DNA of 64,000 nt from Siderastrea siderea. Lineage: Eukaryota > Cnidaria > Anthozoa > Scleractinia > Rhizangiidae. Position numbers and translations under genes: made by a program. Positions 21,641 to 32,736 of this stretch are shown piece after piece. Below the pieces are notes generated by a model. It searched no databases and was not told where the DNA came from. It saw only the letters and a program-made list of their open reading frames with translations. Where the stretch lies: the NCBI GenBank assembly GCA_964030785.1, contig OZ034970.1:42952335-43016334 (forward strand). The letters run 5' to 3'. How positions within the stretch are numbered: the stretch's first letter is position 1; each line of letters starts with the position of its first letter.

Positions 21641-23035
21641 CTGTAAACGGCAACAATTAGCAAATCTTAACAACAAAATAATGAAATATACCCACTTCGA
21701 ACTGAAAAACATTGTAATACAGGAAAATGATTTCCGATGCTGGTTTAGATTGAGTTGTATAGTACTTGTTTTTTAGTTTAGCTCCTCCAACAATTCAATC
21801 TGATGATGCTTCGATTAAGCGTTGTGAATGAATGCGGTGCGTATTCGAGGGCGGCGCTCTTTAATATTTTTGCTCTCGTATGCGGCGCTTAATCGAGTAA
21901 ATACGGTATGTACACAAAAACGTTTTTCATCCCGACTAATCTGATGTCTGCTCTCATGTAACTGGGTCCGTGCATTAACATGAATAAAATAATTAAAAAT
22001 AATAGGAATTTGTGCCCATGACCTGCGGGGAAATTCCCACTCCAATTAGATCATATTAAAGCCCGGTCGCTTGTTTGGCACCCCTTGGGGTGTTAAAATT
22101 GAAATTGCAAACATAAGAATAATCCCGGTAACTTTTATGGTAGAAGTCACGGCCACTTTTAAGCGAGTGGTTGGTGTAAGAAGGCTCTATATCTCATGGA
22201 AGATTGATCAGGATTGTGTAAACGACCAGAGGTTGCTTTTTCTAATACCATCAACTGACTGACAAATGCAACTTTTCCATTGTGGTGTTCTTATTTTTGG
22301 CAAAGACATCTGATTATAACCTCGCGGGCTTCTCATTGTTTTTATTTCTCGATATAGTAGCATATAATAATTACAGAATTGCTGGGGCCAAGCAGGCCTC
22401 ATAAACTGAGGGTAAATAAAGTGAACTATCTCTAGCTATCTCTTTTGTCTGTCGTTCCCTTTCTTGCATAAACGTAACGCGAAATTAATTGATAAACGAA
22501 TAGAACCTAATATACTGAGATGCTCGAGAAGAGAAAGCTGGTAACGGTCGATAGGAAAAACGGAGACAAATAAAGACAAACGTATCGGAAAATCAAAAAT
22601 GCGAGCATTACGTTTTAAGTTCCCTTAGGTCCAATGGTTTTGAACGTGTTGTTGGAACTATTTGACATTTCAATCCATCCTGTCTTTATTACATTATTTA
22701 GTAGATTTTTTATACAGCTCAAATTTTACAGAAATTCCCTGCTCTGGTTTATGGGTTTTAACTGAGACAAGGACTATAGCTGAACGCCTTCCTGTATTCC
22801 GTAGTAAATTGATCTAGCGCCCTCCTTCCAATAAGCGCCCCATTTCTAACAACGCTCCCCCTTGCATTTCGTTTGTTCCAATAAGCGCCCCTGTTGCGAA
22901 AGTGACATTGAAGATATTGACATAGAATAGACTGACGAGACTATGCACCCTTCTTTTTTTTTCGAAAGTATATTGAAGATATTGACTTGGAATAGACAAG
23001 TTCAAAAACGAAATAAGCACCCCATCCCTAAAGCC
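21641..23035. other. Intergenic repeats, no gene
   Basis: GCGGCGCTTA-type repeat fragments at 21835-21900 and AATAAGCGCCCC motifs at 22830-22890. No coding sequence recognised. Confidence 0.5.
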
Positions 23036-23336
23036 GGGGCCAAGCGAGAGCGAGAGTTGCCGAGAGTTGAAAAAAGTTTTAACTCTCGCTCTCATTTGGC
23101 CTTAAATTCTCATGCGCTCTCGGCGACTCTAGGCGACTCTCACACGCTCTCGTCGAATTTAATTTTTGTTGAGAGTCGCCGAGAGTTTTCTCTCTTTTGG
23201 TCCGCGTTGGTCTTGTCACGCGATGAACTCTCGGGTACTCTCGTTCTCGTTTGGCCAGGCGGACTATAGTCACCGAGAGTTGAAGAAAACTCTCGTTCAA
23301 CTCTCATCCTTTAAACTCTCGGTCTCGTTTGGCTCC
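23036..23336. repeat. GAGAGT-rich palindromic repeat
   Basis: A dense set of inverted GAGAGT/ACTCTC motifs, including repeated GTCGCCGAGAGTT, builds nested hairpins between GGCCAAGCGAGAG at the left and CTCGTTTGGCTCC at the right. This looks like a foldback MITE. The target duplication was not resolved. Confidence 0.6.
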
Positions 23337-23881
23337 AGCTTAATAAACACCGTCTCTCCAATAAGCGCCCTTACTTGAGCTATGAAATAATAAATTAGCG
23401 TCCTGTTCGCTCGCTAAATCGAATTCTTTAGTGAAGGGGCAAAGGGGGAGGGGGGGCGGGACCCGGAAGGAAAGTGAAGTGGGAATTGTACTAGAGGCGG
23501 AAAAAGACGGGGACAATGAGCGTGTTCCCCAAGGTGACGAGAAGCGTGAGAACTGTGAAAAAAAATTCACAACACTCCATAATCTTTAAAACTAAGAAAA
23601 TGTATCAAGGCAAGGGTGACAGAAAAGAAGCGGGAACCAGGATTAAACTACACCAAAAGGGGGAGGTTTGGAGTTCCCCCCCCCCCTTCCCCCGTCTCCC
23701 CTTTTTCTGACTAAATGAAACTGGGAACAATTTATCTCGTCATTGCGGTCACTACTTTCCGCCCTTAGACATTGCTTTTAGCCTCTAGCATTTTGCTTTC
23801 GGTATTACGCGATGTTTACGATGTAGCATACTTCCACTTTTGCCACTGGACAATACAGAATCCAAGGAAATGAAATCTTAA

Positions 23882-25172
23882 AGGATCCTAGTCACCCACA
23901 GTGCTTTGCGCGCATCGAGTGAGAAATCCGCCATTTTCTATGCCATCTAAAATCAGGATTTTTCACAGTGAATTGAAATCCGGCTACATCCGCTCCAATG
24001 CGGCCAGCTTGGACCGTCATTTACTTTCTTGGCCTTAAAAAATTAATAGCAGTTACATCTGGCCGGTTATTTTGGTGTTGTTTGCTATTTTTCTCGTGAA
24101 ATGTGCGAGACAACGCCAGGACTCTCAGCGGTTTATGCTCTCCTTCGCGTGGCAGTACCAAAACAGTCAAGCTTATGAAAGAAATCATTATTCAAGGACC
24201 TTCTTGGTTATCGCACTAGTCAAGCAAAAGATATCCAATAGATTGAAATGCTGGTCAAGCTTATTCGCCGACATTTTACTTCATTGCGGAGCGCGTTCTT
24301 CAGGTTCTTCACGCGCTGAAATGTTTTGGTCTTTAAATGTGACGACGGGACTCGCTCTGCAGTGCCAGTAGCGACGCTAAAGCGAAAGCTTCAAAGCCTT
24401 CGATGCCTAAGAACAACACTTCGACTTTTTCCATAAGCTATAAATCCCTGGAATTGCAGAAAAGGAGGAGAAAGAATGGTTTGCGAACAGAAACTTTGTA
24501 AATCAGATCTGTTAGCCGCAGTCGACACCTTAGCTAGCTGCAGTAGATTTTGTTTTCATGGCAATTCATGTATTTTGAAAATTGAAATGAATATCCATCC
24601 TGTGCGATGTTAACAAAGAAAATAAAAGCTATTGATAAAAGAGTTTCTTCTATTTGAAAGGAATGTGCAATGTTCTCGCTTTATCTAGCGCTAATTAAAA
24701 CTAAATGCGGTTCGGGGCGATGATCACAACGGCGTGATCGAGTGCGTTTTGGAAACATTTATACCCTCGATGCATTTGCCTTTTGTGTTTTGTGCCGATG
24801 GAAAAGTCAAGAATACCCAATTGAACGAGATTCCAAACCTTTATGATTCTAGATTCGCTTGTAAATGATATTCCGCGAGCGCTCGCTGAATGTAGTTTGC
24901 TTTTGGTAGCCGGCGGACTGGGAGGCTGGCCGACTTACGAACACAAACATTCTTTGAGTCCTTGGTTTTTAGACAGCCGCCAAAATGCGCTGAAAATAAT
25001 CGAAAGCCCTTTTACTGGCACTAAAATCAAAAACAAGCGAAGAAATTTCAGCTTCAGGCTACAATTTATATTTTTACTAGTTGAACTGTTGACGTTTTGT
25101 CATGTTCGACGAGTAATTTGATCGCAAATGTCGGATCAAAACAATAACAAAGGTGTGCCTGACTAGGATCCT
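23882..25172. mobile_element. TTAA-flanked non-autonomous element, 1291 bp
   Basis: Perfect terminal inverted repeats AGGATCCTAGTCA at 23882 and TGACTAGGATCCT ending at 25172, each bordered by TTAA (23878-23881 and 25173-25176). Internal frames at 24072-24371 and 24843-25121 show no transposase motif. The TTAA duplication points to piggyBac- or Kolobok-type mobilisation. Confidence 0.82.
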
Positions 25173-25176
25173 TTAA

Positions 25177-25739
25177 CCCTCGGACGTACAAGCAAAGTCA
25201 CACACCCACAGTGGTACAAAGAGTGGGGGGGGGGGGGGTGAGGAAACCCCTCCTTGGGTTTCACTATGTTTCAGCATTTCGAATTTCGATAAGATTTCAC
25301 CTTAAGTAGAAAGCCTGTTATGTGCTCTACAAGATGAGGTACATATCATGGATTGCCGCGCTGCTGGGGGCCTGCGATGTCATCCAAGATGGCCGTCATC
25401 TTGTGTGCCATCTTGGATTTTACCAAAAAATATAAATTGCCAAAAAATGTTAAAAATTGGACATTTCTGATGCTGGTCATGTAGAATATGACATGATTAA
25501 ACATTTTGCTGCTTTTGGTTGATGTTTTTTTTTTGCATCATTCACCTAAAAAGGGTAAAAACACACATTTTTCTTATGCTACTTACTTATGACGTCATAT
25601 CTCGTAACCATAAAAACCAATTCTCACCAAACGTGTGTTAAAATGTGTCTAAGGGATATATGCACAGCTACTGAAAATGGCAGATCTAGAAAATAATTCG
25701 TCTTGGAAAAATTTAAGAAAAACCTTGTACGCCCGAGGG
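25177..25739. mobile_element. TTAA-flanked MITE, 563 bp
   Basis: Terminal inverted repeats CCCTCGGACGTACAAG (left) and CCCTCGGGCGTACAAG (right, reverse complement), bordered by TTAA at 25173-25176 and 25740-25743. The left TTAA is shared with the preceding element. The interior has a poly(G) run near 25227-25240 and no coding sequence. Confidence 0.82.
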
Positions 25740-26109
25740 TTAAATCCGATAAAAATTATAATCGTAGATGCCGGAAAGTGAAATGTCGATTCAATATACC
25801 CATAGATAAGAGTCCTCGAAAACGAAACCCAATAAAAAGCAAACTATTGAAAACGAAATGTCATGCTCATCCAAATAGACATGATGAACCCGAAAATGTA
25901 AGTCTGACAACCACTTTGTCAAAAAGAGAATTGTCCACCACAATATCATAAAGGCGATACACACGATACAGGGACGCAAAGTTTAGAATAACGAAAATAC
26001 GAACAGATGAAACTTTTAAGTTAATACTAAGGCTGGCTTTCGTGTTTTTAACCCGTTTTGGCTACAGATTTGCATCCTGAGAGCCATCTTTTTAGCAAGT
26101 GGTAAGTGT

Positions 26110-26430
26110 TGTCTATTATTTAACAATTTTATTCGCCTAAGGCGAAGTGAATATTGTGGATTATTCCACAATATTCGTTGAGCCTGAGGAGAATAATTGT
26201 TTTAGTATAATTGCTCAGGTGATTATCAGAGCAAATGCATTTTCTTTTTTCTTTTCTCCAGAAACATCAAAACTGGCGCGGTGGCCATTTAAAAAAAACT
26301 AGTGCGTCAGTATTATAATCACCTTGCGCTAGGTGATTATAGCGAGGTATGATCGTAATCCTCGACCAATCAGTGCGCGCGCTTCTCTATAATCACCTGG
26401 GAGTGAGCAATTACACTTATAAGTATTATT
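26110..26430. repeat. Palindromic AT-rich repeat
   Basis: AATTGCTCAGGTGATTAT near 26208-26225 is inverted as ATAATCACCTGGGAGTGAGCAATT near 26390-26413, with a second copy of TAATCACC in between. A separate dyad, GAATATTGTGGATTATTCCACAATATTC, lies at about 26150-26180. This is probably a foldback MITE; no target duplication was identified. Confidence 0.5.
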
Positions 26431-27467
26431 ACGAAGGAAGCACCTACATATGAGCAAGCAGACACTATGATTGTTTCTTTATTAATAGTCTATCAGCTAA
26501 TATCCTACGAGCGGAGCGTCACCCAAGTAATCAAAAGAAATAAGTTAATGCATTTGTTGATGAACAATTATTGATCGTATTTACTTTGGATGGGGAATTC
26601 AATATGAACTCGTGGTCTGCTCGAGTCTTTAGATTAATTTTTAAATCTCTCTGAATACTGCCATAGTCCCAAGACGGAACAGTTAGTGTATTGACCAAGC
26701 AGTCATCTAAGTACAGTTGTACCCGTACAGATACAGATTTACATTGTAAATCTTTATGCACCGATTGATCTCGCAAATCGGAAAACTTACAAAGAGTTTT
26801 TCATTGGGTACGTTCGTCGAAAACATGTCTCTGAGTAAATTGCAAAACAATTCTCGATTTATTTGGAAAAAACCCCGAAACGTTTCACCTGTGGTTTGAC
26901 GGTTCCTAAGAAGCCAAAGTGGATGATAACTTTCCCTAAAATGTTTGTCTAATCAACAGATGAAGGATTTGTGCTTTCTTCTCTTACTTGCGAAGCAGTA
27001 TTCTTACTGCAAAATAACTGATGCAAAATTCAGATTTTCAGATTTCTATTGTTTTGCACTGTTTACATATTATTAACAGCCTGACTATAAACATTACAAT
27101 ACATCGCAATAAAATTTGCGGAGCGGAAAGGAAGCTGTCACCGCGGAATTCAATTCCAAATTTTAATTTGAAACAGATAAGTGAGTGCTTGGTAAGAATA
27201 CGTCACAACCCGATGTCACAGCGGATTCCCCCCCCCCCCCGACTCCCCCGCGAACTTGGACCCCCTTCAATAAGGCAATAATTTCCTTTTGAAACGGCAA
27301 GTTTTAAGAAGAAGGTCTTCAGTCTCCCGGAACGTTTTTAGAACAAGGAATATACATCTGTTTTTTTTGGTTTCAAGCGCGGCAGCTTTTCAATAAATTG
27401 GCTGTTACGCTTCTACGTATAATACAGTAATCTCTTGCTTGAAATTACCGTGTTCTAAAACCGAAGA
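26431..27467. other. No recognised gene
   Basis: AT-rich spacer between the palindromic repeat and the satellite array. A poly(C) run lies near 27228-27240. No supported coding sequence. Confidence 0.5.
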
Positions 27468-29045
27468 TGTTGAAGCTCCCGCGACAACCTCCATTTGGAG
27501 GGTAGCTTGCCGTTACTTCAGGGTCATACAGTGGTAAGGAAATTTGTGCTTGATTTTTTTTTGGAAGTTAATTGGCTTATGACCACATGACCTGTTGAAG
27601 TTCCCGCAACAACCTCCATTTGGAGGGTAGCTTGCCGTTACTTCAGGGTCATACAGTGGTAAGGAAATTTGTGTTTGAATTTTTTTGGAAGTTAATTGGC
27701 TTATGACCACATGACCTGTTGAAGTTCCCGCAACAACCTTCATTTGGAGGGTAGCTTGCCGTTACTTCAGGGTCATAGAGTGGTAACGAAATTTGTGTTT
27801 GATTTTTTTTGGAAGTTAATTGGCTTATGACCACATGACCTGTTGAAGTTCCCGCAACAACCTCCATTTGGAGGGTAGCTTGCCGTTACTTCAGGGTCAT
27901 ACAGTGGTAAGGAAATTTGTGTTTGAGTTTTTTTGGAAGTTAATTGACTTATGACCACATGACCTGTTGAAGTTCCCGCAACAACCTCCATTTGGAGGGT
28001 AGCTTGCCGTTATTTCAGGGTCATACAGTGGTAAGGAAATTTGTGTTTGATTTTCCTTGGAAGTTAATTGGCTTATGACCATATGACCTGTTGAAGTTCC
28101 CGCAACAACCTCCATTTGGAGGGTAGCTTGCCGTTACTTCAGGGTCATACAGTGGTAAGGAAATTTGTGTTTGATTTTTTTTGGAAGTTAATTGGCTTAT
28201 GACCACATGACCTGTTAAAGTTCCCGCGACAACCTCCATTTGGAGGGTAGCTTGCCGTTACTTCAGGGTCATACAGTGGTAAGGAAATTTGTGTTTGATT
28301 TTTTTTGGAAGTTAATTGGCTTATGACCACATGACCTGTTGAAGTTCCCGCAACGACCTCCATTTGGAGGGTAGCTTGCCGTTACTTCAGGGTCATACAG
28401 TGGTAAGGAAATTTGTGTTTGAGTTTTTTTGGAAGTTAATTGGTTTATGACCACATGAACTGTTGAAGTTCCCGCAACAACCTCCATTTGGAAGGTAGCT
28501 TGCCGTTACTTCAGGGTCATACAGTGGTAAGGAAATTTGTGTTTGATTTTTTTGGAAGTTAATTGGCTTATGACCACATGACCTGTTGAAGTTCCCGCAA
28601 CAACCTCCATTTGGAGGGTAGCTTGCCGTTACTTCAGGGTCATACAGTGGTAAGGAAATTTGTGTTTGAGTTTTTTTGGAAGTTAATTGGCTTATGACCA
28701 CATGACCTGTTGAAGTTCCCGCAACAACCTCCATTTGGAGGGTAGTTTGCCGTTACTTCAGGGTCATAAAGTGGTAAGGAAATTTGTGTTTGATTTTTTT
28801 TGGAAGTTAATTGGCTTATGACCACATGTCCTGTTGAAGTTCCCGCAACAACCTCCATTTGGAGGGTAGCTTGCCGTCACTTCAGGGTCATAGAGTGGTA
28901 ACGAAATTTGTGTTTGAATTTTTTTAAAGTTAATTGGCTTATGACCACATGACCTGTTGAAGTTCCCGCGACAACCTCCATTCGGAGGGTAGCTTGCCGT
29001 TACTTCAGGGTCATACAGTGGTAAGGAAATTTGTGTTTGAATTTT
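27468..29045. repeat. 124-bp satellite array, about 12.7 copies
   Basis: A near-identical unit (TTGAAGTTCCCGCAACAACC through GACCACATGACCTG) repeats head to tail every 124 bp, with one copy of 123 and poly(T) length changes of 1-2 bases. Homogeneity is high in the middle; the edge copies carry more changes. Overlapping ~72-codon minus-strand frames arise because the unit happens to lack stops in one frame and 124 is not a multiple of 3; they are not genes. The array ends directly at the TTAA of the next foldback element. Confidence 0.97.
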
Positions 29046-30300
29046 TTTTTTAATTTAAGAGCGAATGTTACCAACGGTCAAACATTTGGTGGCAACAGGT
29101 CAAAAATCAATTCCGCGCATATTCTTATGTTAGGTAGACCTTAATGTGAAACAAATCACTGCATAGTTCGTTTGGCTGAATATCGATTTATTTTCAAGAA
29201 AATAGATATTAACGGAATTCGCTCAAAATACCGCTTTTGAAGCTCAAAATGTAAGGCAAATCTCGAAGCTTTGCGTAACAAAATGAAGCATTCCAGGGCA
29301 ATAAAAATTATCAAAACTTGTAGAACGACGCTTAAATATATGTCAAAAGCAATTTCAGCGATTTCTGCTCATTTATTTACGAGCTCTGATTCAATTTACC
29401 CGACATACTTTTGACTAGATAAAAAGTATATCAAGTTTAACCTCTAAAAAAAGTATGTGGTACCGAATATTATTCGCCAAGAATTTGGACTTCAAGAGGA
29501 GAAGGGAATGCTCTTTTCCCTCCTAAAAGGATTTTTTGGGGAAATTTATTGACGCGATGTTATAGAATTTTAAAGTTGGACAAAATGCGTTGACTCAAGC
29601 GATCAGAAAAGTCAGCCTAATTAATTCAGTGTACACATACACAAACAACTTCACGTTTACGGCAGGTTTTGATCAGCCAACAACCGATTTTAACACAAAA
29701 ACCTCTAACCTTCACGTTGCTGTATCACCGATGAGAGCTGTGGTGCTTGTTCAGGAAACAATTCAAGCAAACTGCAAGGAAACTTGACAGGATGTCGCAA
29801 CTTGAGGGGTGTAGAATGGTAAAATCCGAGACTCGCCGAGACGCCGAGACCCATGTTTTAAAATGCGAGCCCGAGACTTCCGTCTGTTTGTAAAATCCGA
29901 GCCCGAGACTGGGTCCTCCGAAAATACGAGCCCGAGACGCACTGAATCAAAAATCCGAGCTCGATAATCTGATAGAAAGCATTAAAAGTGGCTATCACAC
30001 GCTTTTGGGCTTTCGGAACTCACAGAAACTCGAACCTGGTGTTTTATTAAAGTTATTAACTTATAGTAAAGCGAAGTACCCAACCGGTCGCAATTATTGG
30101 ATAACGTACCACTACTTATTAGCCAGGCTAGTTACTTATAAACTAATGATTCGATTGTCTGGTCTGGTCTGTCTTGTCTGTTTCTTATAACTCCGGTGGG
30201 AAACATAGGGAAAGCTTAGGAAGTTTGGCGTTCTGCTTTTGTGGTCTTTTTGTGAAAGAGACGGTGAGCTTCGGTCCAAGGAACACGCGAGGGGGTTACA

Positions 30301-32736
30301 ATGGAAGAAGAAAGCGGTGCGGAGTCAAAGCGGCGCAAGCGCAAATACGGTGAGTAAATCTATTGTAGCTTATTACTGCAGTGTAATAGTAGCCGCTAGC
30401 TTTTCTGGTTTTATTATTCAATTATTGATGGTTATTTTAGGTGTGGCAATATTGGTCACATCGTTTTTCTGCTTGTATATTGAAATGATCCATAAATTGG
30501 AAGGTCGGAAAGCTATGAACAAAACTAAAGTCAACTAAAGAGAATACCTAGTCTAACACTCAACAGGAAATTTGGCGACAAGTCACAGGAATAGCGAGGA
30601 ATGTTACAAGGCCTACTCTGGGACCCAAAGTCGCCTAAAGTCGCCCAAAGTCGCCTAAAGTCGCCTAAAGTCGCCCAAAGTCGCTCTAAGTCGCCTTAAA
30701 TCCCTTGTTTATAGTTTATATATTAATAGTAAACTATGTAAAACTTAATATAGTTTATTTTCAGTTTGCTTGCCAAGGCTGTTGCCTAACCAGAGCCCTA
30801 TAAAATAAAATGCCCAAGGAATCATCCTGGGCCCCTAAGTTTCTTGTTGTGACACTTACTAAATCACAGGTTTCACTTAATGCCTTACTTTTTGGCCTGT
30901 GGCCAATTCGGCAGAAACCTTGCTTGCTAGCTGTTGTTAAGGTCATTGTTGCATGTTTATGTACTACTAATGTCTTTAGTGTGCGGGTCCATACCAACAT
31001 CACAAGAGGTCATTAGAACTTCCAAGGGGGGTGGGGGCAGTGGAGGCTCTTGAAAGCCACCAAACTAGAATTTCCAGAAGGGTGGGGTGGAATAGGGGGT
31101 TGGTGGAGTATTCAAACTAAAAGATTTTCATGGGGATAGTATGGATATTTTCTGTAACAATGCATTATGGTGTACCATGATGATTCCCATGTATATGTAT
31201 ACCACAACTGTACTTAGGTTCACCTTGGCATTTCCAATTAAGTCACTGAAGGTTACCTAAAATTGCCTAAAGTCGCTCAAAATCGCCCAAAGTCGCCTAA
31301 AGTCGCCCAAAATCGCCTTAAATCGCCCGTAATTTTGGAAAAAATAAGCTAAAATCGCCTAAAGTCGCCTTAAGTCGCCCAAAGTTACGGCGACTTTGGG
31401 TCCCAGAGTAGGCCTGTTACACATTGGTGTTAGTTTAGCGTTTGTACTAAAAAAGTTCCAAGTTTACTCTGTTTGTAAACAACATGTACTCGATGATTGT
31501 GATTGCATGAGTCTTATAACTGAAATAATAAACGGCTAGCTATACAGTTAGACCTTTATGACCTTTTATAGCTTTATACTGTGCGGCTCAATGATCTGTG
31601 AAAAGAGCAACATGCACACGTGGAACTGTGCGAGTGAAGCTGTAAATAAATGACATCTCCGGAAATGATCCTGCGCCGCAAATGATGCCATTGAAAATCA
31701 GGAATCACGTGGGGTTTTATCATTCAAAGAGAACAAAATGAATAATTGTGTAATCATATGAAGTATTTTAGAGCACCTACAACGCTGACAAAGTTGAGGA
31801 TCTGAAATAGATGATTTGGCGTATTCTTGGGAGTATAGTAATTTTGGCACTAGCATATAAGGTTATAAGCTCTAGCCTACAAAGCAGGTGTTTATTTAAG
31901 ACCTGTTATACAGGCTAATACGATAATCTCTTAGAACTTACGTAAAGCTAAATATAAGCGGGAGGGGAGGAGGAATATCATGCGAAGCGAAACTGGTGGG
32001 AAAATGACTTACTTAACCTGAGGGAAAGGTGCATAACCTCAAAAAGCTAGACAGCAGTAAAGAATAATTTGACTATGTTCTATTTGGCCTAAAAAATTAT
32101 AGACGAGGATAGTACTGATGTAAGCACAGATGATGAAACTGTTAATAGGAAATCGAAGAAAAAACGTCACGGAAAGAGCAGCATGCAGAGGGTAAGTTTA
32201 ATTGCACGTGAATGTAGACGTAATCATTCTACCCCGCATAGAAAGCTTTATTAATAAAAGAATACGAATACTTTTCGCTGCTTTGAAATGGCACAGTGGA
32301 ACCCACTAAAGCGCGTCGCTTTAGTGCCCGTATCATCCGTTCTTAACTAAGGAGAAACTCAACTCTCGGTCAACACATCCAATTACTTGCTCTAAAGCAT
32401 ATGTTCATTTTGAAACGTGCACAACTCGGCTCAATAGTCTCAATGTAATTTATTTTAAAAAAATGAAAACAGATAGAAAAATGAAAACGTACCGTGTGAA
32501 GATAACCAGTGTGCATAAAGCCACTTAACTTTGTATATGAGCGTGTCACTTGAGTCAGAGAGAAGTGTGCGTATTAACCGACAAATACTGTATTTCAAGT
32601 TAAGTCACTCAATATTTTGCACAAAAGCCTTACAAATTCTGTCTCAAAAGCGTGTATTAAAAAGAAATGAATTCGTTGGCTACAGGAAAGAGAAAAAGAA
32701 AGACCAAAAGAAATGGAAAAAAGAAAAAGACAGTAA
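30301..32736 (+). CDS. Possible small spliced gene with Lys/Arg-rich product
   Basis: The ATG at 30301 opens 16 codons rich in Glu then Lys/Arg, ending TACG|GTGAGT (exon 30301-30349, phase 1). A candidate second exon 32103-32191 (acceptor AATTATAG, donor CAGAGG|GTAAGT) continues in phase with acidic then basic residues. A possible third exon starts at 32686 and stops at 32734-32736, but the purine-rich sequence there is open in several frames. The product would be about 60 residues with basic, nuclear-signal-like clusters and no known domain. It lies wholly inside the 4.55 kb transposon, and the first intron contains the nested 807-bp element. It may be a remnant 5' end of the transposon's own gene or a captured host fragment. 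No function is proposed. Confidence 0.3.
30609..31415. mobile_element. Nested non-autonomous element, 807 bp, 6-bp target duplication
   Basis: Terminal inverted repeats AGGCCTACTCTGGGACCCAA at both ends, continuing into AGTCGCC. The flanking duplication GTTACA lies at 30603-30608 and 31416-31421. Subterminal 10-bp tandem repeats (AAAGTCGCCT/C) occur at 30628-30700 and 31260-31390. No coding sequence. The 6-bp duplication and AGG start resemble the larger element that hosts it, although the repeats differ. Confidence 0.88.

Noticed and set aside
24072..24371. 99-codon ORF
   Set aside because: It lies inside a TTAA-flanked element, with no transposase motif or other recognisable domain.
27513..28858. 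Series of overlapping minus-strand ORFs of ~72-113 codons
   Set aside because: They follow the 124-bp satellite period exactly. The unit happens to lack stops in one frame and each ORF shifts frame between units.
27468..29045. CRISPR-like array
   Set aside because: The whole 124-bp unit is repeated with no unique spacers, and the context is an animal genome.
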